A model generated the notes under the pieces. It saw only the letters and a list, made by a program, of their open reading frames with translations. It made no database searches and was not told the origin of the DNA. From Kocuria sp. (lineage in GTDB: Bacteria > Actinomycetota > Actinomycetes > Actinomycetales > Micrococcaceae), in contig JAUNHG010000002.1 of assembly GCA_030524035.1 (NCBI GenBank), positions 603,138 to 667,137 of the forward strand: a DNA stretch of 64,000 bases, written 5' to 3'. Positions 1 through 8,807 of this stretch are shown here, one piece after another (within the stretch, counting starts at the first letter, position 1; every line of letters starts with the position of its first letter). The position numbers were made by a program, and so were the translations under genes.

Positions 1-8
1 TTGAGCAA

Positions 9-30
9 GTGGTGCGGCTTTCCGCACCAC
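9..30. terminator. GC-rich hairpin before sucB
   Basis: A perfect 9-bp inverted repeat (GTGGTGCGG and CCGCACCAC) encloses a CTTT loop. No clear T-run follows. It probably ends the transcript of the gene left of the window, or separates that gene from the E2 gene that starts at 103. Confidence 0.5.
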
Positions 31-102
31 ACCTCATAAAGTGTCCCCAGAAACATTTATTACGAGCTGTCACAGCACACAGAAGAAAGAGACGGTCAGA
101 CA

Positions 103-1854
103 ATGTCAGAAACCGTGAACCTTCCGGCCCTCGGTGAATCCGTCACTGAAGGCACCGTCACCCGATGGCTGAAGGAAGTCGGCGATGAAGTCGCCGTAGA
201 CGAACCTCTGGTGGAGGTCTCTACGGACAAAGTGGATACCGAAGTCCCCTCCCCTGTGGCCGGGGTGATCGAAAAGATCCTGGTCCAGGAGGATGAGGAT
301 GTTGAGGTCGGTGCCCCACTGGTCATCATCGGAGATGGTTCCGGATCTGGTGGGGATGATACGAACAGCTCCTCCGACGACAGCAACGAGGAAGCGGCGG
401 CAGCTGCGGAACCTGCCGAATCACAATCCACAGCAACCGATCACGCCGTCCAGCAGGAGGAAAATCGAGCTTCCGAACCGACTGCATCATCATCTGGCGG
501 TTCCGGAACCGACGTGACCCTGCCCGCGTTGGGTGAATCCGTCACTGAAGGCACCGTCACGCGGTGGCTGAAAGAGGTGGGGGAAGAAGTCGCCGTCGAC
601 GAACCCCTGCTGGAAGTATCCACAGATAAGGTAGACACCGAAGTTCCCTCCCCTGTGGCCGGCACACTGCTGGAAATCAAAGTTCAGGAGGATGAGGACG
701 CAGAAGTCGGTCAGGTTTTGGCTGTAATCGGTGACGCCGGTGCTTCCAATAACGCTCCTGCAGATTCCGTCCCGCAGGAAGACACCAACAAAGAAAAAGA
801 ACAGGAGCAGGCTCCGGTCCCGGCCACCGAAGAATCTGCGGCAGCAGAAGCTCCTGAGCAAAGCTCCACGGAAGATACTCGGGAAACTGCGGATAATGCA
901 GCTCCTTCCGACGGTGCGGGCGCAGCATATGTCACTCCACTAGTCCGCAAACTGGCTAAGAGCAAAGGTGTTGACCTGGCTTCGCTTCAGGGGACGGGTG
1001 TGGGAGGCCGTATCCGCAAACAAGATGTATTAGCGGCGGCAGAAGCTACTTCAACCGCAGCAGCATCCTCCTCTGCCCCACAGGCTATTGCAGACAATGG
1101 AGAGCCGACCACCATCCTCCCGGTATCGGACAAGCGCGGCACCACAGAAAAAGCTCCGCGTATTCGAATGACCATTGCCAAGCGTATGCGCGAATCCCTC
1201 CAAGAATCTGCGCAGCTCACACAGGTTATCGAAGTGGATATGACCCGGGTGGCCCAGCTACGGGACAGTGCAAAGAAAGCTTTCCAGGACAAGCACGGTG
1301 CCAAACTCACTTTCCTGCCCTTCTTTGCCCAAGCCGTGGCCGAAGGTCTTCAGGCAAATCCAGCGCTGAACTGTACTTTCAAAGAAGACGAGAAAGAAAT
1401 CGTTTACAACGGATCTGAAGATCTGGCTATCGCGGTGGACACGCCACGCGGCTTGTTGGTTCCGGTAATTCGTAACGCCGGAGATATGCAACTGCCACAG
1501 TTGGCCTCCTCAATCACTGATCTGGGCGCTCGCGCCAAAGATGGCTCCATCGGCCCTGACGAACTGACTGGTGGCACGTTCACTATCACGAACATCGGCT
1601 CCTTTGGTGCGCTATTCGACACCCCTATCATCAACCAACCGCAGGTGGCCATCCTGGGCACTGGAACCATTGTCAAACGCCCCATGGTCGTTCAGGATGC
1701 CGATGGAAATGATGTGATTGCCATCCGTCACATGTGCTATCTCTCCCTGACCTACGACCATCGGATCGTGGACGGAGCAGATGCCGGTCGTTTCTTGCAG
1801 GCCATGAAGGCCCGCCTGGAAGAAGGTCGGTTTGAGGGTTCCTTAAACCTCTAA
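103..1854 (+). CDS. sucB: Dihydrolipoamide acyltransferase (E2), two lipoyl domains
   Basis: E2 core of a 2-oxoacid dehydrogenase complex, which passes an acyl group from its lipoyl arm to coenzyme A. The 583 residues show two lipoyl domains (about 2-78 and 137-211), each with a DKVDTE motif whose lysines are K43 and K176. An E3/E1-binding domain follows (about 276-315), then the catalytic domain (about 352-583) with the HRIVDG motif at 553-558. Acidic and Ala-rich linkers join the domains. In actinobacteria such genes are named sucB but often serve pyruvate dehydrogenase or a mixed complex, so the substrate is not settled by sequence. The ATG follows a purine-rich stretch. lipB and lipA, which make its cofactor, lie close downstream. 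Confidence 0.95.
   Translation: MSETVNLPALGESVTEGTVTRWLKEVGDEVAVDEPLVEVSTDKVDTEVPSPVAGVIEKILVQEDEDVEVGAPLVIIGDGSGSGGDDTNSSSDDSNEEAAAAAEPAESQSTATDHAVQQEENRASEPTASSSGGSGTDVTLPALGESVTEGTVTRWLKEVGEEVAVDEPLLEVSTDKVDTEVPSPVAGTLLEIKVQEDEDAEVGQVLAVIGDAGASNNAPADSVPQEDTNKEKEQEQAPVPATEESAAAEAPEQSSTEDTRETADNAAPSDGAGAAYVTPLVRKLAKSKGVDLASLQGTGVGGRIRKQDVLAAAEATSTAAASSSAPQAIADNGEPTTILPVSDKRGTTEKAPRIRMTIAKRMRESLQESAQLTQVIEVDMTRVAQLRDSAKKAFQDKHGAKLTFLPFFAQAVAEGLQANPALNCTFKEDEKEIVYNGSEDLAIAVDTPRGLLVPVIRNAGDMQLPQLASSITDLGARAKDGSIGPDELTGGTFTITNIGSFGALFDTPIINQPQVAILGTGTIVKRPMVVQDADGNDVIAIRHMCYLSLTYDHRIVDGADAGRFLQAMKARLEEGRFEGSLNL
133..560 (+). repeat. Duplicated lipoyl-domain DNA inside sucB
   Basis: The two lipoyl domains are offset by 399 bases. 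An identical 29-base stretch occurs at 133-161 and 532-560, and the first roughly 50 residues of the two domains are nearly the same. This indicates a fairly recent or gene-converted internal duplication. Confidence 0.8.
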
Positions 1855-1876
1855 TCGTTACCTGGCTTTTGCCATC

Positions 1877-1940
1877 AGGGCAGTACCTCTTTGGGTTCCC
1901 CGCATCGGTGGGACACAGCAGAGGTGCTGCCCTGTTGTTT
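1877..1940 (+). terminator. Terminator-like hairpin after sucB
   Basis: AGGGCAGTACCTCT (1877-1890) pairs with AGAGGTGCTGCCCT (1920-1933), with one mismatch. The loop is 29 bases and is followed by GTTGTTT. It lies directly after the E2 stop codon, so it is a plausible intrinsic terminator despite the long loop. Confidence 0.5.
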
Positions 1941-1965
1941 AGCTTCGCAGCAGTAGGCTCGATGC

Positions 1966-2316
1966 ATGGATTTTGTGCACTCGCTGCTTGTTTTGGTTCA
2001 CCTCTTCGGTGCCGCTGTGATCATCGGCACATGGATTGCCACCTTCTCAACCCCTACCGTGACCACTTGGCAGTTTGGCGCTGCGATTACCATGCTGGCT
2101 TCGGGTCTGCTGTTGGTAACCGTCAATGAGTTCAATCCCGACGTCACCGTGAACCACGCCAAGATCGGCGTCAAGCTGCTTCTGGCCCTAGGCGTTTTTG
2201 TTGCCGCTCTCCTCGGATGGCGTAAGCAACGTAACAATCAGCCTGTTTCCACCGGCCTAGCCCACGGCACCGGAGGAGGTGCCCTGATCACCATGGCTGT
2301 CGCAGCACTATGGTGA
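1966..2316 (+). CDS. Small membrane protein of unknown function
   Basis: The product is 116 residues and I do not recognise its family. It has hydrophobic stretches at about 2-27, 36-52, 65-82 and 98-116, suggesting three or four membrane helices. Only a short basic segment (RKQRNNQP, about 84-91) separates the last two. The N-terminus is well suited to membrane insertion, with no cleavable signal site evident. It sits alone between the E2 terminator-like hairpin and the convergent pseudokinase gene, so context says little about its role. The AGG in the region before the ATG could serve as a weak ribosome site. Confidence 0.7.
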   Translation: MDFVHSLLVLVHLFGAAVIIGTWIATFSTPTVTTWQFGAAITMLASGLLLVTVNEFNPDVTVNHAKIGVKLLLALGVFVAALLGWRKQRNNQPVSTGLAHGTGGGALITMAVAALW

Positions 2317-2336
2317 CTGAGGGACACTAGTCCGAA

Positions 2337-3926
2337 TCACAGCGGTTGAACCGTGTCTAATCGCCACCCTTGAGGCTGTCGGGTCATGGTCACTTCGATG
2401 TCCTGTTCAGAACGTTGGTCCGCTGGCATCCCGTCTGCACTGACTGTGGCACGAAGGCGTGCGTGCTGACTCGTCGATTCCAGAACGGTGATTTCCCCGT
2501 CGATTCTCATACTCAGTTCCGAAAAAACGTGTGTGCCAGTGGCTGGATCAGGCTCAACGGCTTCCAATGTTTTACGGTCTTCAGCCAAGTGCGGGGAATT
2601 ATCCGTATACACAGCCGCTAATGCGACTGGATCGTCTTCCCGTAACGCCAAGGCTCTGGCCTGGACCAGGTCCTCCAATGTCGTGCGCATATCCCCCGAT
2701 TCGGTGGAGTTATTACCAGCGGTTGTTGCTTCACCACCTGTCAATGCAGGTGGGGTGGTTGTTGCTTTATGGGTCGGAAAATCCGCCACCGCCTCCTGTG
2801 TATTTGAGGAAGATGCGCCCGTCAACATGCTCCATGCCGCCGTCCCACCAGCGCCGACCAATAACACTGCCGCCATCACCAAAACTGGTCGCTTAGAGCG
2901 AACGGCAGACCTATCGACGGTCGTAGCTGCCCATGGTCTAGCGCGTCTGTTACGGCGAAGATCCCGCATCTCCCCTTGCCCATGGGGATGGGGATGATCC
3001 GGAAATACCGTCGTCGCCTGCTCCGCCGGAAGCATGGCGAACACACGATCTGCGGCACTTTGCTCGTAGCCCCCAGGATCCTTAGCGGGTCTGTCAGGAA
3101 CCGGAGGCAGGCTCTGTGTAATACTTTCTGGCCCATCCTGGGCGTCGCCAGGAGTAGCGAGCGTCACTTCGTTGTTGACTGCTAATTCACCGGCTAGCTG
3201 TCGTGCGGCATCTCCCCAAGGCTGCCCATCTCGCCCCATGGTATCGATGGACATAGCGTGTTCCGTAGCGTCGTATTCTCCCAAGAGGCCATCTAAAGCT
3301 TCTAACGGCCGGGTGGGCAGCGTGGGACATACCGATGTTAACGGCGCACGGACCCTGCCCGCTGTTGGCCTCCTGCCCGTAAGCACCGTGGCAGCCGCAG
3401 CAGCGATCATCAACAAATCACCATGAATTTCTCGGGCTTCTGCACCCGCATGAAAAGGGCGGATCCCAGAATCAGGTGTAAGCATCAAAAGCCAGCCAGT
3501 ATCAACGGCAATCAGATCCCGCAAAGCCAACCGGCGCAAGGTCAAACCATGATCGTGCAAGACCGCAAGACCTTCAACGGCCTGCGCCATTGCAGGAAGA
3601 ACCTCTTCTTGGATCCCACCACCCACGTCACTCATCAGTGCAGCGAATGTCTGCGTGGGGAGGTCGTCGTACAACAACCAAGCCGGTTGTCCGTCGTCAT
3701 CAATCACAGACCGTGGCAAGGCAAGGTGAGGGGTGCGCACCTGCGCCATGGTGCGCACCACGTGATACCACGTTTCTGCCACATGAGAAGTTGACGGTAG
3801 CGGCAATAAGACATGGCTTTCCCCATCGATGGGTTCTGTGACACGGCGTCCTCTGTTCGCCCACGGGCCACGATCGCCGAACCGCTGTAGGCCTGACGGT
3901 GTGGTGAAAGACTGTGAGATCTCCAT
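2337..3926 (-). CDS. Membrane pseudokinase with extracytoplasmic domain
   Basis: The 529-residue product has a degenerate Ser/Thr kinase-like cytoplasmic half, one membrane helix (about 347-368) after a run of basic residues, and an extracytoplasmic tail with an NTF2-like look (about 408-529). The expected catalytic loop reads LHDHGLTLRRLALRD (123-137): the HRD triad is LRR at 130-132, the magnesium-binding DFG is DSG at 152-154, and no VAxK lysine is evident. This indicates a kinase fold without phosphotransfer, perhaps a sensor or scaffold. It is divergent from lipB, with about 75 bases between the starts. The kinase-fold assignment is by eye. Confidence 0.75.
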   Translation of the reverse strand: MEISQSFTTPSGLQRFGDRGPWANRGRRVTEPIDGESHVLLPLPSTSHVAETWYHVVRTMAQVRTPHLALPRSVIDDDGQPAWLLYDDLPTQTFAALMSDVGGGIQEEVLPAMAQAVEGLAVLHDHGLTLRRLALRDLIAVDTGWLLMLTPDSGIRPFHAGAEAREIHGDLLMIAAAAATVLTGRRPTAGRVRAPLTSVCPTLPTRPLEALDGLLGEYDATEHAMSIDTMGRDGQPWGDAARQLAGELAVNNEVTLATPGDAQDGPESITQSLPPVPDRPAKDPGGYEQSAADRVFAMLPAEQATTVFPDHPHPHGQGEMRDLRRNRRARPWAATTVDRSAVRSKRPVLVMAAVLLVGAGGTAAWSMLTGASSSNTQEAVADFPTHKATTTPPALTGGEATTAGNNSTESGDMRTTLEDLVQARALALREDDPVALAAVYTDNSPHLAEDRKTLEAVEPDPATGTHVFSELSMRIDGEITVLESTSQHARLRATVSADGMPADQRSEQDIEVTMTRQPQGWRLDTVQPL

Positions 3927-4001
3927 GACACCAGCATGCTGTGTCCGCCCATAGTCCGCCTGAGTTATCCACAGGTCCGTGTGCGGGCTTAAGGTGGTGC
4001 T

Positions 4002-4733
4002 ATGACACTGTCTTTCGAACGTCTGGGCCTGGCACCGGATCTAGTCCCCTACCAGCCAGCGTTGGAACTACAGCAAACTGTCCACCAGGACGTAGTCGCT
4101 GGAGAACGAGCAAACACCGTGCTTCTGGCTGAACATGAGCCTGTCTACACCGCAGGCCGGCGCTCCGCAGCGGACGAGTATCCGACCAATGGCACAGAGG
4201 TTATTGCGGTAGGGCGCGGTGGCAAGCTCACGTGGCATGGACCGGGCCAATTAGTGGCCTATCCCATCATGCGGCTACGAACCCCTATTGACGTGGTTAA
4301 GTTTGTACGCGTGATCGAGCAGTTAGTCATCGACGTCGTCGCTCACTTCGGCGTACACGGGGTCACGGTGGAGGGGCGTTCGGGGGTGTGGATACCAGCG
4401 GATGATCATGGTGGCCCCCGGAAAATCTCCGCTATCGGCGTCCAAGTATCCCGACGCACCACAATGCACGGCGTTGCCCTCAACTGCAGCAATGATCTTT
4501 CGCCGTTCAAGGAATTTATTCCGTGCGGGATTTCCGATGCAGGAGTGAGTTCCATAAGTCATGAGCTGGCACGGAATGTAAAGCCAGTCGACGTAGTTGA
4601 GGTAATGATCGACCAGTTCCGGCAGTACGAAGATCAGCTGTGTGCTGTAACAGAAATTCCAGCTCATCAAGCGCCGCTACCATGGCCGACCACGGCATTA
4701 CACACCGGCACGACACCAGGAGAACATCTATGA
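4002..4733 (+). CDS. lipB: Octanoyltransferase LipB
   Basis: Moves octanoyl from acyl carrier protein to the lipoyl domains of target enzymes, the first step of endogenous lipoate synthesis in the cytoplasm. The 243 residues contain [13 protein letters not shown], the RKISAIGVQ segment with the conserved lysine, MHGVALN, and IPCGI with the acyl-carrying cysteine. The last 25 or so residues are a variable tail. AAGGTGG lies just upstream of the ATG at 4002. The stop overlaps the lipA start (ATGA), so the two are translated as a pair. Confidence 0.95.
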   Translation: MTLSFERLGLAPDLVPYQPALELQQTVHQDVVAGERANTVLLAEHEPVYTAGRRSAADEYPTNGTEVIAVGRGGKLTWHGPGQLVAYPIMRLRTPIDVVKFVRVIEQLVIDVVAHFGVHGVTVEGRSGVWIPADDHGGPRKISAIGVQVSRRTTMHGVALNCSNDLSPFKEFIPCGISDAGVSSISHELARNVKPVDVVEVMIDQFRQYEDQLCAVTEIPAHQAPLPWPTTALHTGTTPGEHL

Positions 4734-5740
4734 CCGTCGCCCCCGAAGGCCGCCGACTGCTGCGTGTGGAGGCCCGCAATGCGGAAGTCCCGATCGAGAA
4801 AAAACCCACCTGGTTGAAGAACACGGCACACATGGGGCCGGAGTACACCAAGCTGAAATCCATGGCGCGTGGCAAAGGGCTGCATACCGTCTGTGAAGAA
4901 GCTGGATGTCCCAATATTTTCGAGTGTTGGGAAGACCGGGAAGCATCGTTCCTGATTGGTGGGTCTGTGTGTACCCGTCGATGCGATTTCTGTGACATTG
5001 CCACGGGGCGGCCAGAGCCCATTGACCCAGATGAACCACGCAAGGTCGCCGAGTCTGTCCTAGATCTGGGGCTTCGGTACGCCACCGTCACCGGTGTGGC
5101 TCGGGATGACTTTGAAGACGGTGCAGCCTGGCTATACGCCGACACCATCCGGGCTATCCATGAGATCTCCCCGAACACCGGCGTGGAAATTCTGATCCCG
5201 GATTTCAAGGGACGCCCTGAGTCCTTACAAATGGTGGTGGACGCTCAACCGGAGGTTTTTGCCCATAACCTGGAGACCGTCCCGCGCATTTTTAAACAGA
5301 TCCGGCCCGCATTCACCTATGAACGGTCCTTGGATGTGCTCGGATACGCCAAAGACCGTGGGTTGATCACCAAATCCAACTTGATTCTGGGCATGGGGGA
5401 AACTGATGAAGAAATCTATGAGGCTTTGTGCGACCTTCATGACTCCGGGTGTGACATCATCACGCTGACCCAATACCTCCGCCCCTCTAAGCTCTTCCAT
5501 CCGATTGACCGCTGGGTCAAGCCAGAACAGTTTGTGGAATACGCTAAAACCGCTGAAGAAATCGGTTTTCTAGGAGTTATGTCGGGTCCCATGGTCCGCT
5601 CCTCATACCGTTCCGGTCGATTGTGGGCGAGAGCCATGAATAAATTAGGACGAGAGATTCCCGCCAACCTGGAGCACATCACCGACGAAGGCTCCACGGC
5701 ACAAGAAGCCACGAGTTTGATTGCCAAACTAGGTCGCTGA
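4730..5740 (+). CDS. lipA: Lipoyl synthase LipA
   Basis: Radical SAM enzyme that inserts two sulfur atoms into protein-bound octanoyl groups to give lipoyl. The 336-residue protein shows the auxiliary cluster motif [12 protein letters not shown], the radical SAM motif CTRRCDFC, and the C-terminal VRSSYRSG whose serine ligates the auxiliary cluster. The start at 4730 is chosen because its ATG overlaps the lipB TGA and follows CCAGGAGAACA. An upstream in-frame start at 4640 would run inside lipB and is unlikely. The operon with lipB and the nearby E2 gene form one lipoylation unit. Confidence 0.96.
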   Translation: MTVAPEGRRLLRVEARNAEVPIEKKPTWLKNTAHMGPEYTKLKSMARGKGLHTVCEEAGCPNIFECWEDREASFLIGGSVCTRRCDFCDIATGRPEPIDPDEPRKVAESVLDLGLRYATVTGVARDDFEDGAAWLYADTIRAIHEISPNTGVEILIPDFKGRPESLQMVVDAQPEVFAHNLETVPRIFKQIRPAFTYERSLDVLGYAKDRGLITKSNLILGMGETDEEIYEALCDLHDSGCDIITLTQYLRPSKLFHPIDRWVKPEQFVEYAKTAEEIGFLGVMSGPMVRSSYRSGRLWARAMNKLGREIPANLEHITDEGSTAQEATSLIAKLGR

Positions 5741-5909
5741 TGCTGACGCATTCTGTGCGACCACATCCGAATACAGGCACCGCAGAAACACACATAGCAG
5801 CTACAATAAGGCCGCCCAAGGCCTGATCAGACCCTTCCTCTGATCGCCAGGAAACCGACGTCCATGCGCGCTCTTGGGAAACACCGGCCAACGACCATGA
5901 GGATTCACA

Positions 5910-6680
5910 GTGTCCCCTTCCACCTCCGCAGGCTCCACCCAGCCCACACACGACGCAAAAACAGCCAAGGAGCGCAAACGGGAGGAAAAAGCCCGCAAGA
6001 AAGCTGCTAAGGGTCCCGGCTATTTCGCGCAGATGAGGCAGGTGTACTCCATCACGCGGGAATACGATTCCACCATTGGGCTCAAACTGAGCGGTATCGC
6101 TCTGGGTGTTTTAGCGCTATTCCTGCTCGTGGGGCTGCTGCTGAATAATTGGATCACCTGGTTGCTTCTTGGCATCCCGTTCGCTGTACTGGCTGCCCTC
6201 TTTTTCCTGTCTCGCCGGGCTGAAAAAGCCGCTTTCGCCCGTATTGAAGACCAGCCAGGGGCTACTGGTGCTGCTCTATCGACACTGCGTCGTGGGTGGA
6301 TTGTGGATCAAGAACCTGTCCAGGTAGACCCTCGTTCACGCGATTTGGTGTTCCGCGCTGTTGGGCGTCCTGGGGTTGTGCTTGTCACGGAAGGCCCCAC
6401 CGGGAGGGTGAAGAAGCTCGCTAGCAAAGAACGGCGTCGTATCGGCCCTATGATCCAGAACGTTCCGATCCATGTTATTCACGCGGGGAACAAGGAAGAT
6501 CAGGTTCCGCTGTCCCACGTTGCCAAGCACATCAAAAAGCTGGAGAAGTCTTTGACCCGCGAGGAAGTCAGCAAAGTTCATCGGCGTATTTCGACGCTGC
6601 GTAGTAACTCGCTGCCAATCCCCAAGGGAGTTGATCCTATGCGCGCCCGCCCAGATCGTAAGGCGATGCGTGGACGTTGA
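5910..6680 (+). CDS. DUF4191 membrane protein
   Basis: The 256-residue protein has a charged, Lys-rich N-terminus (KERKREEKARKKAAK), two closely spaced membrane helices (about 56-77 and 80-100), and a long basic cytoplasmic domain. It matches my recollection of the DUF4191 family, which lies downstream of lipA in many actinobacteria. No enzymatic motif is visible and the function is unknown. The start is a GTG at 5910 after ATGAGGATTCACA. It converges on the RDD gene with only 10 bases between the two stops. Confidence 0.85.
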   Translation: MSPSTSAGSTQPTHDAKTAKERKREEKARKKAAKGPGYFAQMRQVYSITREYDSTIGLKLSGIALGVLALFLLVGLLLNNWITWLLLGIPFAVLAALFFLSRRAEKAAFARIEDQPGATGAALSTLRRGWIVDQEPVQVDPRSRDLVFRAVGRPGVVLVTEGPTGRVKKLASKERRRIGPMIQNVPIHVIHAGNKEDQVPLSHVAKHIKKLEKSLTREEVSKVHRRISTLRSNSLPIPKGVDPMRARPDRKAMRGR

Positions 6681-6690
6681 GATCCGAATT

Positions 6691-7131
6691 TCACCGAGTT
6701 TTCACCAAAACTGTTCCTACCGCACGATCGTGAAGGCCGCGCTGATCTGAATCCACGATCACAGGGGGCAAGACCGGAAGAATCAAGGCTGAACGCAGCA
6801 CGCCACGCCATAGTCCTACTGCCTCACCCTCCATACTTTGGACCTGCATGCCCATCAGGAAGTGCCCCAAGCTATGTCCACTAAAACCCACGGCTACGGC
6901 AGTCAGCCCAAACCAAATCCAGAGAGCCACCACATTTTGCTGGTCGTAGGGAACCAAGACCGCAGCTAATGCCATTGCTATCAACCAGTCAATAAAGATC
7001 GCCACCACACGCGGCCCGATCCGTGCCACCGACCCCGGACCGGTATCCGGCCGCCCCAGCCGCTGCCCCGGGTAATCCTGCGTTGGTGACGGTCCATCCA
7101 GCCAGCTCCCGATGTCATCACGGTTGATCAT
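6691..7131 (-). CDS. RDD family membrane protein
   Basis: The 146-residue protein has the family arrangement of an N-terminal loop with GSVARIGPRVVAIFIDWLIA (the Arg-Asp pair of the RDD name), a second helix around residues 68-84 followed by SLGHFLMGMQV, and a final HDRAVGTVLV. Three hydrophobic segments are seen. RDD proteins are thought to be small transport or accessory membrane proteins and a substrate cannot be given. Its position between DUF4191 and glnA matches the mycobacterial order Rv2219, Rv2219A, Rv2220 as I recall it. It is divergent from glnA. Confidence 0.85.
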   Translation of the reverse strand: MINRDDIGSWLDGPSPTQDYPGQRLGRPDTGPGSVARIGPRVVAIFIDWLIAMALAAVLVPYDQQNVVALWIWFGLTAVAVGFSGHSLGHFLMGMQVQSMEGEAVGLWRGVLRSALILPVLPPVIVDSDQRGLHDRAVGTVLVKTR

Positions 7132-7242
7132 GCCAGCTACCCTATCCGCGCCAAGCTAGGTTTGCAGCGTCTTCACATCTCGCCGCACAGTACGTAGTCA
7201 AGGTGTGCCACACTACGACGACGTGACAGGCTTGAGTAACGT

Positions 7243-7258
7243 GTAACCCATGTGAAAC
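7243..7258 (+). promoter_or_regulatory. GlnR-like box before glnA
   Basis: GTAAC (7243-7247), six bases, then GAAAC (7254-7258) matches the a-site/b-site half of the actinobacterial GlnR operator. A weaker GTGAC lies at 7223. The box is about 125 bases before the glnA start. A possible -10 (TAACGT, 7292-7297) has no good -35, which would fit an activated promoter. Confidence 0.45.
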
Positions 7259-7382
7259 ACCGGAGACACCACTGGGCAATGGCCTGTGCCGTAACGTGTT
7301 GGTCAGCCCAGGGTCGCCGATCTTTCCCTCAAGGGTGAGTATGCGGATCGGTGATGGACCTCAACACAAAAGGAGTACGTCA

Positions 7383-8807
7383 GTGTTCAAGACCCCCGAA
7401 GAGTTCCTGGCCTTCGTCAAGGACGAAGACGTTGTCTTCGTGGATATCCGATTCACGGACCTCCCCGGTGTTCAACAACACTTCAATCTGCCAGCCAAGA
7501 CGGTTGATGATGACTTCTTTGTCAATGGTCAGTTATTTGATGGCTCCTCTATCCGTGGGTTCCAAGGCATCGCCGAATCGGACATGCAGCTGATTCCAGA
7601 TGTCACCACCACCTACATGGACCCGTTTCGTGTCGAAAAAACGCTAGTGATCACCTGCTCCATCGTGAATCCACGCACCGGGGAGCCCTATCATCGGGAC
7701 CCCCGCGGTGTTGCTGAACGCGCTGAGGCCTATATGGCGTCTACCGGTATTGCCGATATCGCCAATTTTGCTTCTGAAGCCGAGTTCTTCATCTTTGAAG
7801 ACGTCCGCTATGACATCCAGCCCCAGGGTGCTTTTTATGCCGTAGATTCGGATGAAGCTATGTGGAACTCAGGACGGCAAGAAAACGGCGGCAATTTAGG
7901 AAATAAGACTCCCAACAAGGCTGGTTACTTCCCGGTGCCTCCCGTGGACAAACAAGCTGATCTGCGTGATGCCATCTGTGTGGCCTTGGACCAGGTAGGC
8001 CTGGAGGTAGAACGTTCGCATCACGAAGTAGGTGGCCCCGGGCAGGCAGAGATCAACTACCGCTTCAATACGTTGTCTCACGCTGCGGATGACCTACAAA
8101 AATTCAAGTACGTGGTGAAAAATACTGCCGAAGTGTTCGGTAAATCCGCCACGTTCATGCCCAAACCCATCTTTAACGATAACGGCTCTGGCATGCACTG
8201 CCACCAGTCCCTGTGGAAATCTGGTGAACCATTGTTCTATGACGAAAAAGGGTATGCTGGTTTATCTGATGTAGCCCGCTGGTACATCGGGGGGCTACTG
8301 GAACACTCTTCCGCTATTTTGGCTTTCACAAACCCCACCGTGAATTCTTATAAACGACTGGTTAAAGGGTTTGAGGCCCCCGTAAATATGGTGTATTCCC
8401 AGGGTAACCGTTCTGCAGGCATACGCATCCCGATCACCGGCACTAATCCCCAGGCAAAACGCTTGGAGTTCCGCGCCCCCGACCCTTCCTGTAACCCTTA
8501 CCTAGCCTTTGCGGCACAGTTGATGGCGGGATTAGACGGCATCCGCAACCGCATCGAACCTGCTGATCCCATTGATAAGGATCTCTACGAGCTGCCACCT
8601 GAAGAGGCCAAAGACATTAAAAAAGCACCAGCCACGCTGGATGAAGCTTTGGATGCTTTAGAACAGGACCATGAATTCTTACTCGCAGGTGATGTCTTCA
8701 CTGAAGACCTCATCGAGACATGGATCGCATACAAACGCGACAATGAATTGTTGCCTTTGTCCGTAGTCCCCCACCCCATGGAATTTGCTCTGTACTACGG
8801 GGTGTAA
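7383..8807 (+). CDS. glnA: Glutamine synthetase, type I
   Basis: Joins ammonia to glutamate using ATP; it is the main entry of nitrogen into metabolism. The 474 residues include [34 protein letters not shown] and the adenylylation loop DLYELPPEE with Tyr402, the target of GlnE. The GTG at 7383 is chosen because AAAAGGAG precedes it and family members begin with this [11 protein letters not shown] sequence. An in-frame start at 7296 would add 29 non-family residues. A GlnR-like box lies in the 250-base leader. The 3' end overlaps glnE by 13 bases on the opposite strand. Confidence 0.96.
   Translation: MFKTPEEFLAFVKDEDVVFVDIRFTDLPGVQQHFNLPAKTVDDDFFVNGQLFDGSSIRGFQGIAESDMQLIPDVTTTYMDPFRVEKTLVITCSIVNPRTGEPYHRDPRGVAERAEAYMASTGIADIANFASEAEFFIFEDVRYDIQPQGAFYAVDSDEAMWNSGRQENGGNLGNKTPNKAGYFPVPPVDKQADLRDAICVALDQVGLEVERSHHEVGGPGQAEINYRFNTLSHAADDLQKFKYVVKNTAEVFGKSATFMPKPIFNDNGSGMHCHQSLWKSGEPLFYDEKGYAGLSDVARWYIGGLLEHSSAILAFTNPTVNSYKRLVKGFEAPVNMVYSQGNRSAGIRIPITGTNPQAKRLEFRAPDPSCNPYLAFAAQLMAGLDGIRNRIEPADPIDKDLYELPPEEAKDIKKAPATLDEALDALEQDHEFLLAGDVFTEDLIETWIAYKRDNELLPLSVVPHPMEFALYYGV

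Noticed and set aside
2488..2997. Frames opposite the pseudokinase gene
   Set aside because: They are shadows of the 529-residue minus-strand gene, which has a coherent kinase-like, helix and outer-domain layout.
4640..4729. Longer lipA start
   Set aside because: It would lie inside lipB. The ATG at 4730 has a ribosome site and the ATGA overlap.
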